From contig CAZGVW010000094.1 in the NCBI GenBank assembly GCA_964529265.1, positions 1-19,280 of the forward strand: DNA of 19,280 nt. Reading direction: 5' to 3'. Shown here one piece after another: positions 1-7,998 of the stretch. A program made the position numbers and the translations under genes. Numbering within the stretch: position 1 is the first letter of the stretch; the number at the start of each line of letters is the position of its first letter. Below the pieces are notes generated by a model. That model was given only the letters and a program-made list of their open reading frames with translations. It made no database searches and had not been told where the DNA came from. Source of the DNA: CAZGVW01 sp964529265 (GTDB lineage: Bacteria > Planctomycetota > Phycisphaerae > Phycisphaerales > UBA1924).

Positions 1-1
1 C

Positions 2-2422
2 AGGGGGCCGCTGTTCTCGGGCGCCGAGGTGGTGACGGGCGTGAACTCGACGCCGCCGCCGGGATCGGATGGGTCGCCGGCGCAATCGATCATGCAGGAG
101 AACCTGCTGGAAGATTCGCAGATGCGGGAGGAGTTTTCGACGGACACGCCAACGGGGGCGCTGAGGCCGTGGGCGCAGTCGGGGTCGCCGGTGAGCGCCT
201 CGGCGCAGGTGCGGCTGAACTCCACCCTCACGGTGCGTGGCGTGTTCGTGGTGGACAACGACGTGGATGGCGTGGCGGCGGCGCTGCTGATCGGCGCGAC
301 GGGCGCGAACGATCTACCGGACGCCCGTTTCCACCCCCGGCTGCCGAACCCGCTGCACGATCCGACGGCGCACGTTTCGAATCTCTCGAAGGTGGACGAT
401 CGGCCGAACCTGGCGCACAACGCGCCGTTCATCAACTGGCCGACGACGCAGAGCGTTGTGCCGTTGCCGCCTGCGTTCTTCGAAGCGCGACTGACGGTGT
501 TCGGCGACGGGACGGGGCAATGGAGCGTGAACGGGACGCCGCTGGAGTTCGACGCGGCGTTTTATTCGATGGATCCGGCGCTGGAGCAGTTGCTGGCGGA
601 CGCGGATGTGTTGGGGGGCGGGGACGGCATGCCGCCCTACACGCGCTTCCCGACGACGCTGCGCACGCTGGACCAGGTGCAGTTCTGGTCGGGGAACAAC
701 CGGGGCGGGTTCTTCGATCACGTCGTTGTAGACGATGTGCTTGTGGAGGGGGCTGCGCGGGCGCCGGGATTGGGACCCGAGTTCTTCGAACTGCCGTGGT
801 GCGACGACTTCGAGGGGTACAACCTGGATGAGCCGATTGCGCGGCAGGGGCGCGTGACGCCGGGCGACCCCCAATCGGCGCCGGTGTGGCGGGATTTGAT
901 TGATGACGGTCGCGACTTTGCCGCGGGGGGCAGGTTCGGCGACGGGTTCGTGCGGGACGGGCAGGCGGCGGTGGATGACGTGGTGAGCGCTTCCATTGAT
1001 CCCGCGGGGGCGTTCGGGCAGGTGTTGTGTTTCGAGAACACGGGCGACCTCGAGCCGGAGCGGCATGACCTGTTCTTCGATGCGATCGGCGCGCTGCCGC
1101 GGGCGGTGGCGAATGCGCAGGATCAGCCGGATCCGGGCGATCCGGCGAATGACGTGATCGTCGCATGGGATTGCTACGTGCAGGACGTGAACACGCGGAT
1201 CGTGCATCGCGTGGAGGGCGAGGAGGGCGTGGTCGCGGCGATCAGGCTGGCGGGGATGGACGCGGGGAGCGGCGTTCCGGCGGATGAGATTGCGATCCAG
1301 GTGGTGAATCCGGGGGCGGGTGGATCGGCGCCGCCCTATGTGTGGCAATCGACGGGTGTGCAGACGCCGCTGAACCAGTGGTTCCGCGTGCGGCTGCGGA
1401 TGGATGTGGATGGGAACTGGTCTCTTGGGATGAACACGGCGGGGACGCCGATGGGGCCGGGGGATGACACGAATGACGAGAACTTCGATGACACGGCCAT
1501 GGGGGCGCATCCGGACGCGACGCTGCTGGCGCATGGCGTTTCGCGGGACCTGGGTTCGAAGGGCGCGCCGGTGAACGATGTCGATCTGATTTCGTTCCAG
1601 CAGGGGTTTGATGACGAGGGCGACGGCGAGACGGCGCCCGATCCGGTGGTGGTGCGCGCGATGGCGGCGGATGCGCCGCGGCCGGGGGGCGTGGGGCGGT
1701 TCGGGTTCTGCTTCTATGAAGTTGAATCCGTCGATGCGGGCGGGACGGGGCCGGAGATCGCGGTGGTGGATGCGCTGACGGGCGCTGTGGTGACGCCGGG
1801 CGTGACGAGGATGATCTCGGCGCGGGGGCGGGATGTTGTGGCGGTGCAGCAGGCGGGGGCGAGCAACGCGGAGATTCTGGGGGCGTGCCCGTCGCGGCGG
1901 ACGTTCGCGTTCGTGGATCAATCGATGGCGCCGATTTCGAGCGGGGAGTGGTTCCTGACGGGCCGCCCGGACGTGGAGTGCGAGCAGCGGCCGCCGCGGG
2001 GCGGGATTCAGAACGCGGACGGCGTGGCGGACGGGCTGGCGTATAACTTCGGGAATCTGAGCGGATTCCCGGTTCCGCTGCCGGGGCCGCCGAATGCGGC
2101 GCCGCCGCCCTATCGCAACATCGTGCTGGCGGAGTTCGTGGAAATTCCGCCGCTGCCCGAGGCCGGGGCGGAGATCAGATCGAAGTGGTATGTGGACAAT
2201 GTGAAGCTGCAGTTGCATGCCGGGGACTGTCTTGCGCCGTGTCCGTGGGATCTGAACGGGAAAGGGAGCGTCGGCTCCGCTGATGTGGCGTTCCTGCTTG
2301 GGAGTTGGGGCGCGACGGGCGGGCCGCCATTTGATCCGGCCGATTTCAACATGGACGGGCAGGTGAATGCGGGGGACCTGGCGCAGTTGCTTGGCGCGTG
2401 GGGGCCGTGCCCCTGTCCATAG
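2..2422 (+). CDS. Large secreted multi-module protein with C-terminal dockerin-like domain (5' partial)
   Basis: The reading frame is already open at base 2, so the true start lies left of the window; the GTG codons at 29 and 32 fall inside a conserved region and are not believable starts. The visible 806 codons align with the second half of the next gene, from the shared patch STPPPGSDG to the C-terminus. Seen modules: a beta-rich region with the motif LTVFGDGTG...WSVNG; a header WCDDFEGY (bases 800-820) opening a second region with CYVQDVNTR and LNQWFRVRLRMDVDGNW; then a dockerin-like tail (about 2230-2419) with two EF-hand-like loops and a terminal WGPCPCP. The beta regions resemble LamG/concanavalin-like folds by pattern only. 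No catalytic motif is seen. The first calcium loop has Lys where its paralogue has Asp. Likely exported or surface-attached, function unknown. High confidence as a gene, low for role. Confidence 0.9.
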   Translation, partial: RGPLFSGAEVVTGVNSTPPPGSDGSPAQSIMQENLLEDSQMREEFSTDTPTGALRPWAQSGSPVSASAQVRLNSTLTVRGVFVVDNDVDGVAAALLIGATGANDLPDARFHPRLPNPLHDPTAHVSNLSKVDDRPNLAHNAPFINWPTTQSVVPLPPAFFEARLTVFGDGTGQWSVNGTPLEFDAAFYSMDPALEQLLADADVLGGGDGMPPYTRFPTTLRTLDQVQFWSGNNRGGFFDHVVVDDVLVEGAARAPGLGPEFFELPWCDDFEGYNLDEPIARQGRVTPGDPQSAPVWRDLIDDGRDFAAGGRFGDGFVRDGQAAVDDVVSASIDPAGAFGQVLCFENTGDLEPERHDLFFDAIGALPRAVANAQDQPDPGDPANDVIVAWDCYVQDVNTRIVHRVEGEEGVVAAIRLAGMDAGSGVPADEIAIQVVNPGAGGSAPPYVWQSTGVQTPLNQWFRVRLRMDVDGNWSLGMNTAGTPMGPGDDTNDENFDDTAMGAHPDATLLAHGVSRDLGSKGAPVNDVDLISFQQGFDDEGDGETAPDPVVVRAMAADAPRPGGVGRFGFCFYEVESVDAGGTGPEIAVVDALTGAVVTPGVTRMISARGRDVVAVQQAGASNAEILGACPSRRTFAFVDQSMAPISSGEWFLTGRPDVECEQRPPRGGIQNADGVADGLAYNFGNLSGFPVPLPGPPNAAPPPYRNIVLAEFVEIPPLPEAGAEIRSKWYVDNVKLQLHAGDCLAPCPWDLNGKGSVGSADVAFLLGSWGATGGPPFDPADFNMDGQVNAGDLAQLLGAWGPCPCP

Positions 2423-2460
2423 GCTGTTCGGTGCGGGTTGTTTACTTTTTCTGCTTTTCA

Positions 2461-2476
2461 GCGGAAGGGGTTCCGC
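2461..2476 (+). other. Small perfect hairpin between the two dockerin-type genes
   Basis: GCGGAA, four G residues, then TTCCGC form a 6-bp stem. It is followed at once by a second weak stem (CCCGG-GGT-CCGGG, 2481-2493). Neither is followed by a T run on the + strand; the T-rich stretch lies before the hairpin. It could weakly end transcription of the first gene, but it is not a standard intrinsic terminator. Confidence 0.3.
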
Positions 2477-2493
2477 CGCGCCCGGGGTCCGGG

Positions 2494-2499
2494 TATTCT
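2494..2499 (+). promoter_or_regulatory. Possible -10 element upstream of second dockerin-type gene
   Basis: TATTCT stands 49 bases before the ATG at 2548, in the 125-base gap between the two paralogues. No convincing -35 hexamer lies at the usual spacing (TTCCGC at 2471-2476 matches only two positions), so this is weak. The same gap contains a T-rich stretch (2440-2459) and a small perfect hairpin (2461-2476). Confidence 0.2.
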
Positions 2500-2547
2500 G
2501 AAACCGGATGAGAGAGATGAGGCTCTGTGAGGCGAGAGGAGCTTCCC

Positions 2548-5500
2548 ATGAAGAATCAGGCGCTGGCGGTTGTGGCGGGCGTGGCGTTGTCATGCGCGGG
2601 CGCGGTGAGCGGTGAGCCGCTGCGCGCGACTGATGCGCATCGGATGCAGCAGGAGCGGCCGGACATCGCCGGGCGCGGTCCGCGGCTGACGCCTGAGCAG
2701 CGGGCGGAGTTGCGGGCGGAGCAGCGGGCGATGCTGGACGGGGCGCCGTGGCCCCGGGGTGATGCGCGGGCGTTTCGGCTGGCGATGGAGCTGGTGCGCG
2801 CGGGTGTGGATCCGATGCTGCTGATGGATTCGCCGGAGGAGTACGGGCTGGGGTTCATGGCGGATTCATCGGCGCCGGCGCCGAAGGCGCGGATGGCGAC
2901 CGTGGAATCGATGCTGGAGTCGGGGCGGCATGGTCCGGCTGTCGGCAGGATGGATCTCGATCCGCCGTACGGCTACTGGGACGGGATGGAGACGTACACG
3001 CTGGAGCCTGATCCATCGGACAACGTGTTCACGAACGGGGTAGGCACGCAGTTGGGCTGCGGCGGGGTGAGCACGACGGCGTCGTTCTACTTTGTGGCGG
3101 TGGACGAGGACAATCCGCTGAACGCGCCGCAGATCATGGATGATTCGCGCGATCCCTTCATGGGGGGCGCGCTGCCGTGCATGGACGCGAGTCCGGGCGT
3201 GCAGGCGGTGCTGATGGATGGTCGGGGAAGCCGCGGGGTGCGGATTACGGGGGCGTTTCTCGGGTTTCGGCTGTGGACGGGGGACGGCGGCTCGCCGGCG
3301 AGCCCGGTCATTTTCGCGCCGTACGACGGGTCGCCGGTCGTCGTGAGTCTGGATTTCTACTTCGGCGACCTGGAGCAGTACAGCTGCTGGTCGCCTTCAT
3401 CTGCGTTTCAGGGCTGCATCGCCAGCAGGATCTGTCAGTCGGGGTACAGCATCGGAGATCCGTTCGCGGAGCCTGATCACAGCGTTCCACGGCCGCAGAT
3501 GCTTGGCGTGGTGCACTACTCAACCGGCCGCTTCTTCACGACGCCACGGGACCCTGCACCAGGCCTGCCGACATTCGAGACGAAGGTGGGCGAGTGGTAC
3601 ACGGTGGCGTGTCGGATTGCAACGAATGGGCTCGAATGGTGGGTGAAGGACAGCGGGACGGATGGTTCGGCCGGGATCCTGATCGATGACCCGGGCGATA
3701 CGCCGCTGTTTGAATCGCAGTGGGCGCAGATCTTCCCGGGGTGCGAGCCGGGAGCGCCGGTGGAGATCGGCGGCGGCGTGACGGCGTGGGAGGGGTACGG
3801 GCTGGCGATTGACGAGTTCGGCGGGCATGCGCAGCAGTTCTTCGGGGCGTTCAAGGCGATCGACAATGCGTTCACGATCGTCGGCGGCGACCCGGACCCT
3901 GTCATGTCACCGGACCTGCCGTATCCGGGGTGGGTTCCGACGAACCACTTCATGGACAACTGGTTGATCATCGGTGAATCGTTCTCCATCGGGCCTCAGC
4001 CCAAGGAGCGACTTCCGTTCGTTGACGACATGGAGCTGTACGGGCCGGGCGCGCTGCTTCAGATCAGTGGCTTCTCGTGGAACGTCGCGTTCGGGGCGAA
4101 CCCGGTCATCGACGTTTCAGCCAACACGACGCCGCCGCCCGGCTCCGACGGCGACGGCATGCCGGGACAATCCATTCGACTCGACAACGACAGGGTCGAT
4201 TCGTTGCCTCAACCCGCATTCGCAGCGCTCATCCCGTTTGGTGCGCAGCGGCCGTGGGTTGCGCCGGGCTGCCCGATCGAGGTCTCGGCGAACATGCGCT
4301 GCGCGCCGACGACCGTATACGGCATGTTTGTGATGGACAACGACATCGAGAGCCTGAGCGCCGCCGTGCTCACGGGAGCAACCGACGCCGCGAACGGGGA
4401 CGCGGTGGATGCGAGGTGGCACATCAGACTGCCGAACCCGCTGCATGACCCGGCGGCGCCCGTATCCAACCTCGCTCGGATCGACGACATGCCGGACCTG
4501 GCGCAGAACGCGCCGGTGGTGAACTGGCCGACGACGACGTCGAGCGCCGCGGCTGAACTGGACTTCGTAAGCGTGCGGCTGACGGTGTTCGGGGATGGAA
4601 CGGGGGAGTGGACGATCGACGGGCAGCCGCTGGTGTTCGACCCGGCGTTCTACTCGCTTGATCCGGCGCTGGAGCAACACCTGGCCTCGGCCGACCTGCT
4701 CTCGGGCGGGGACGGGATGCCGCCGTACTCGCGCTTCGCGTGCGATCTCAAGACGCTGGACGAAGTGGAGTTCTGGTCGGGCAACAACACGGGCGGCTTG
4801 GGGGATTCGCTGTATGTGGATGACCTGCTGGTGGATGCGAAGACGCGGCATCCGGGGCCGGGGCCGGAGTTCGTGTTGCCGTGGTGCGACGACTTCGAGT
4901 GCTACAACGTGGATAAGCCGGTTGCGGAGCAGGGGCTGACGCCGTTCATCGATGAGAGCCTGCTCAGTCCATCCTCCCAACGCGTGGAGGAGGCGCCGAT
5001 TCTGGCGGCGAGCGCCTCCGGTGGGTTCGACCCCGGGACCGAGTGGGCGACCTACACGGTGCTGGAGGCGATTCCGGCGCTCGATCGCAAGGGAAGCCCG
5101 CTCCCGGATGAGTGGGGAGTGCAGGTCGGGGATGTGATCTACATCCGACATCCCGCCGAGGATCCTGAGTGCGATCCATTCGTCGCGCCGGCTCCGCCGG
5201 CCGCGGCTGGCGAGGTGAACCTGATCCTGAGCGACCCGATGGACGTTCTGCGTCCGTGCTATGTGCGCGTGGGCCCACCGGGGAACACGACGAGCGACGG
5301 GAGCGAGGCGGATTTCCGCGCCTCGTTCACGCGGCATGATCCGGGGACGCTGTTCTGCAGGTACGAAGTGGTGTCCCTGACTGCGACTTCCAATCCTTCG
5401 ATGGGCGGAGCGCCCTTCGAGTGCCCGGAGTGGCAGCCGGGCGACATCGTGGCTGTGGACGCTCTGTTCGACATCGATCCGGTGACCGGGCTTTCGCTGT

Positions 5501-7293
5501 GCCTGGGTGTGCTCGATAAGAGTCGGAGCGTTGATTTCTACAACGCGGATGGCTGCCTGACATGCACCGGAAGCTGGATTCTGCGCAGCCGCGGAACACC
5601 GATGGGGGGCGGGGCGGAGATGGGCGCGGCGGAGGCGGCGCGGAACTGCGACCTCCGCGGCGTGAACATCCGCACGCAGCCGGCGCCGACCTGGGCCGAT
5701 TACATCGACGATTCCTCATCGACGACACTGGGGCGTTTCGGCACGGGCTTCGTGCGGCATGGGCAAACCACGCTGGACGACGTGCTGAGCGACCAGATGG
5801 GCTCGGCGGTGTCGATCGACCCGATGGGCGCGTTCGGACAGGTGCTGGGGTTCGTGAACACGAACGAGCGGGAGCAGGAGGACTTCGACCTGTTCTTCGA
5901 TGCGACGGCGACGCTGCCGCGGGCGGTGGCGACGTCGGCGGACCAACCGAATCCGGGCGATCCGGAATCGCGGGTGCTGGTCGCATGGGATTGCTACGTG
6001 CAGGATGTCAACACGCGCGTGGTGCATCGGATCGAGGGCGAGGATGGCGTGGTGGCTTCGGTGCGCCTGGCGGGGGCTTCGCCCGCGGGCGACGGCGCGC
6101 CGGCGGGAGAGATCTCGTTCGAGATCGATAATCCGATGATGGGTGGCTTCCCGCCGCCGCCGCCCTTCGCCTGGCAGTCAACGGGTGTGGCGACGCCGCT
6201 GAACCAGTGGTTCCGACTGCGGCTGACGCTGGATGCGGAGGGGAACTGGGAACTGGGCATGAACACGCTGGGCGAGCCGGGCGGGCCGACGAGCCCCTTC
6301 GGCAACCGCGACATTGATGCGTTTTTTGACCACAACCTTACGGATGCGCACCCGGATGCGCTGTTCCTGGCGTCGGGCACCTCGCGCGACATGGATTCGA
6401 TGGGCGCTCCCGTGCACGATGTACAGACGCTGACGTTCCTGCAAGGCCTGGACGACGCCGGCGACGGCGAGGTGGAGCCTGCGCCGGTCGTGGTGCGGGG
6501 ACTGGCGCCGGATGAGCCGCGGCCGGTTGGATCCGGGAGGTTTGATTTCTGTTTCTACCAGATGCGGTCCATGGAATCGGGGGCCACCGGTCCGCTCGTT
6601 GCCGTGGTTGATCCGTTCACAGGCGCTGCTATTGATGAAGAGCCGCCTGCGGGATACATGGGCGACGAGGAGATTGTCAACCCGAACGATCAAGTCGTCG
6701 TCGCTGTCAAGTTCGACGCTTCAGCGGGCGCGCCCGACTTCGGCGAGTGCCCTTCGCGGCTGGGGGTGACGTTCGTTGATGGATCGATGAACACGGTCGG
6801 GGAAGGCACATGGCGACTCGCCGGCCGGCCGGATTTCACCGAGTTCTACACGCCTGTCCCGGAGGGCGGCGCGCAGAATGAGGACGCGATCGCGGACGGC
6901 TTCGCGTACAACTTCGGCCCGCTGGGCGGGAAGCCGCTGGATCCAAATGGCACGCCGCCTCCTCCCTACCGCAACATGCTGCTCGCGGAGTTCGTGGAGA
7001 TCCCGCCGCTGCCCGCGGCGAACGCGGAGTTCGCATCCAAGTGGTACGCGGACAACATCAAGGTGGAGGCCCGCGCCGCGTGCGATGCGCCGTGCCCGTG
7101 GGATCTGAACGGGGATGGCGCCATCACGGCGGGCGACCTGGCGTTCCTGCTCGGGAGCTGGGGCGCCTCGGGCGGCCCGCCCTTCGCACCGGCGGACTTC
7201 AACATTGATGGGCAGGTGAACGCTTCGGATCTCGCCCAGTTGCTGGGCGCATGGGGGCCGTGCCCGTGCGTGGAGGGTGTGCCGGGAGGGTGA
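2548..7293 (+). CDS. Very large secreted multi-module protein with C-terminal dockerin-like domain
   Basis: This 1581-residue protein starts at ATG 2548: GAGGAG lies 7 bases upstream and a clean Sec signal peptide follows (MKNQALAVVAGVALSCAGAVSG). An in-frame GTG at 2527 only adds residues before the signal. Three module headers of the type D-D/G-F/M-E-x-Y sit at residues 145-150, 493-498 and 781-786. Each opens a beta-rich segment with LamG-like strands such as GEWYTVACRIATNGLEWW and LNQWFRLRLTLDAEGNW. From about residue 510 on it is a paralogue of the preceding gene, with a net insertion of about 240 residues near bases 4936-5676. The tail (7081-7275) is dockerin-like with two intact loops, DLNGDGAITAGD and DFNIDGQVNASD, and ends in WGPCPC. 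Similar tails are common in planctomycete exported proteins; partner and function are unknown. No enzyme motif is seen. Confidence 0.93.
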   Translation: MKNQALAVVAGVALSCAGAVSGEPLRATDAHRMQQERPDIAGRGPRLTPEQRAELRAEQRAMLDGAPWPRGDARAFRLAMELVRAGVDPMLLMDSPEEYGLGFMADSSAPAPKARMATVESMLESGRHGPAVGRMDLDPPYGYWDGMETYTLEPDPSDNVFTNGVGTQLGCGGVSTTASFYFVAVDEDNPLNAPQIMDDSRDPFMGGALPCMDASPGVQAVLMDGRGSRGVRITGAFLGFRLWTGDGGSPASPVIFAPYDGSPVVVSLDFYFGDLEQYSCWSPSSAFQGCIASRICQSGYSIGDPFAEPDHSVPRPQMLGVVHYSTGRFFTTPRDPAPGLPTFETKVGEWYTVACRIATNGLEWWVKDSGTDGSAGILIDDPGDTPLFESQWAQIFPGCEPGAPVEIGGGVTAWEGYGLAIDEFGGHAQQFFGAFKAIDNAFTIVGGDPDPVMSPDLPYPGWVPTNHFMDNWLIIGESFSIGPQPKERLPFVDDMELYGPGALLQISGFSWNVAFGANPVIDVSANTTPPPGSDGDGMPGQSIRLDNDRVDSLPQPAFAALIPFGAQRPWVAPGCPIEVSANMRCAPTTVYGMFVMDNDIESLSAAVLTGATDAANGDAVDARWHIRLPNPLHDPAAPVSNLARIDDMPDLAQNAPVVNWPTTTSSAAAELDFVSVRLTVFGDGTGEWTIDGQPLVFDPAFYSLDPALEQHLASADLLSGGDGMPPYSRFACDLKTLDEVEFWSGNNTGGLGDSLYVDDLLVDAKTRHPGPGPEFVLPWCDDFECYNVDKPVAEQGLTPFIDESLLSPSSQRVEEAPILAASASGGFDPGTEWATYTVLEAIPALDRKGSPLPDEWGVQVGDVIYIRHPAEDPECDPFVAPAPPAAAGEVNLILSDPMDVLRPCYVRVGPPGNTTSDGSEADFRASFTRHDPGTLFCRYEVVSLTATSNPSMGGAPFECPEWQPGDIVAVDALFDIDPVTGLSLCLGVLDKSRSVDFYNADGCLTCTGSWILRSRGTPMGGGAEMGAAEAARNCDLRGVNIRTQPAPTWADYIDDSSSTTLGRFGTGFVRHGQTTLDDVLSDQMGSAVSIDPMGAFGQVLGFVNTNEREQEDFDLFFDATATLPRAVATSADQPNPGDPESRVLVAWDCYVQDVNTRVVHRIEGEDGVVASVRLAGASPAGDGAPAGEISFEIDNPMMGGFPPPPPFAWQSTGVATPLNQWFRLRLTLDAEGNWELGMNTLGEPGGPTSPFGNRDIDAFFDHNLTDAHPDALFLASGTSRDMDSMGAPVHDVQTLTFLQGLDDAGDGEVEPAPVVVRGLAPDEPRPVGSGRFDFCFYQMRSMESGATGPLVAVVDPFTGAAIDEEPPAGYMGDEEIVNPNDQVVVAVKFDASAGAPDFGECPSRLGVTFVDGSMNTVGEGTWRLAGRPDFTEFYTPVPEGGAQNEDAIADGFAYNFGPLGGKPLDPNGTPPPPYRNMLLAEFVEIPPLPAANAEFASKWYADNIKVEARAACDAPCPWDLNGDGAITAGDLAFLLGSWGASGGPPFAPADFNIDGQVNASDLAQLLGAWGPCPCVEGVPGG

Positions 7294-7350
7294 TGGCGAC
7301 GGCGGGCGCTTGCTGGAGCGTTCGGCGGGGTGTTCACTCCGTGGGCGACA

Positions 7351-7414
7351 ACATGTTGAAATCTGTCGAGGCCGCTGCGCGCTGGCTCGCGCGCATCGGC
7401 CTCGCCCAACATGT
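7351..7414 (+). other. Long imperfect inverted repeat between dockerin gene and bla-type promoter
   Basis: The arms are ACATGTTG (7351-7358) with CAACATGT (7407-7414); CGAGGCCG (7367-7374) with CGGCCTCG (7397-7404); and TGCGCGC (7376-7382) with GCGCGCA (7389-7395), around a 6-base loop. That gives 23 base pairs with one mismatch and one uneven internal loop. The outer left arm is also part of a perfect 10-bp palindrome, CAACATGTTG (7349-7358). It could end transcription of the upstream gene although no T run follows, or be a protein-binding or structured RNA element; it stops 24 bases before the -35 box of the next promoter. Confidence 0.6.
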
Positions 7415-7438
7415 CCTGACAATCCGGCCGGAAAGGGA

Positions 7439-7467
7439 TTGACGACCTCCGACAGTTGTAGTAGGCT
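7439..7467 (+). promoter_or_regulatory. Sigma70-type promoter of the BlaI/BlaR1-like operon
   Basis: TTGACG (7439-7444) and TAGGCT (7462-7467) are separated by exactly 17 bases, a near-consensus housekeeping pair. Transcription would begin near 7474. Two BlaI-type dyads overlap it: one covers the spacer and -10, the other the start point, so repression by the encoded BlaI-like protein is the natural reading. Confidence 0.65.
7447..7465 (+). promoter_or_regulatory. BlaI-type operator, copy 1
   Basis: CTCCGACAGTTGTAGTAGG is an imperfect dyad with an ACA-GT-TGT core, the arrangement known for BlaI/MecI/CopY operators (ACA, two bases, TGT). It lies inside the spacer and -10 of the promoter and closely matches a second copy 25 bases downstream. 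Operator function is inferred from core, position and the adjacent repressor gene. Confidence 0.6.
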
Positions 7468-7471
7468 CGCC

Positions 7472-7490
7472 CTCCGACGTTTGTAGGAGG
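7472..7490 (+). promoter_or_regulatory. BlaI-type operator, copy 2
   Basis: CTCCGACGTTTGTAGGAGG agrees with copy 1 at 16 of 19 positions. Its outer arms CTCC and GGAG pair perfectly and AC/GT is kept in the core. It covers the predicted transcription start. Its last bases, AGGAGG (7485-7490), could also serve as a ribosome-binding site for a GTG at 7501, which would join operator and translation signal. Confidence 0.55.
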
Positions 7491-7554
7491 CCGGCGCGGC
7501 GTGGGGCCGCCTAGCCGCGTTCCAGAACCACTTCTGGCCTTGGACGCAGCCGCC

Positions 7555-7956
7555 ATGGGACGGATCGACAGCGAACTTTCCCCCGCCGAACTGGAAGTGC
7601 TGGCCATCCTGTGGGAGGGCGGGCCCTTCACGGTGCGCGAGGCGCTGGACCGCCTGCGGGAGCGAGGGCGGAAGATCGCCTACAACACGGTCCTGACCTT
7701 CCTGACGCGTCTCGAACAGAAGGGGTACGTCGCATCCGACAAGTCGGGGATGGCGTATGTCTATCGGGCGCGTGTCTCGCGCGAGCGCGTCTCGACGTCG
7801 CGGCTTCGCGCGCTGATTCGCACGATGTACGGCGGCGCGGCGGCCCCGCTCGTGCTCCAGCTGATGCAACAGGAGCGATTCACACCCGAAGAACTGGCGC
7901 AGCTGCAGCGCCTGATCGATCAACTCGCCGCGCAGCGCGGCGAAACGACCGAGTGA
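7555..7956 (+). CDS. BlaI/MecI/CopY-family winged-helix transcriptional repressor
   Basis: A 133-residue protein with the BlaI family layout. Residues 7-25 (ELSPAELEVLAILWEGGPF) form the first helices; the recognition helix region AYNTVLTFLTRLEQKGYV follows at about residues 45-62; a wing with tyrosines (MAYVYRARVS) comes next; and a C-terminal dimer region (LVLQLMQQERFTPEELAQLQRLI) ends it. Family members bind ACA-n2-TGT dyads as dimers and are inactivated when a partner BlaR1 protease is triggered. I chose ATG 7555 because it gives family length and because codons 7501-7554 have poor third-position GC. A GTG at 7501 has a better ribosome site (AGGAGG, 10 bases away) and would add 18 residues. 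The M56 protease gene follows 42 bases downstream, and two operator-like dyads lie upstream, indicating autoregulation. The metal or signal sensed is unknown. Confidence 0.93.
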   Translation: MGRIDSELSPAELEVLAILWEGGPFTVREALDRLRERGRKIAYNTVLTFLTRLEQKGYVASDKSGMAYVYRARVSRERVSTSRLRALIRTMYGGAAAPLVLQLMQQERFTPEELAQLQRLIDQLAAQRGETTE

Positions 7957-7998
7957 TCCCGGAACTCCCTTCGCCCTGAGTCGTAGGACAAGGACACG

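Noticed and set aside
2527..2547. GTG start seven codons before ATG 2548
   Set aside because: The GAGGAG ribosome site lies inside this stretch and is well spaced for ATG 2548, where the signal peptide begins.
314..2593. 759-codon open frame on the - strand
   Set aside because: It is antisense to a well-supported gene, Arg/His/Pro-rich, and lacks any family motif; such frames are common opposite GC-rich genes.
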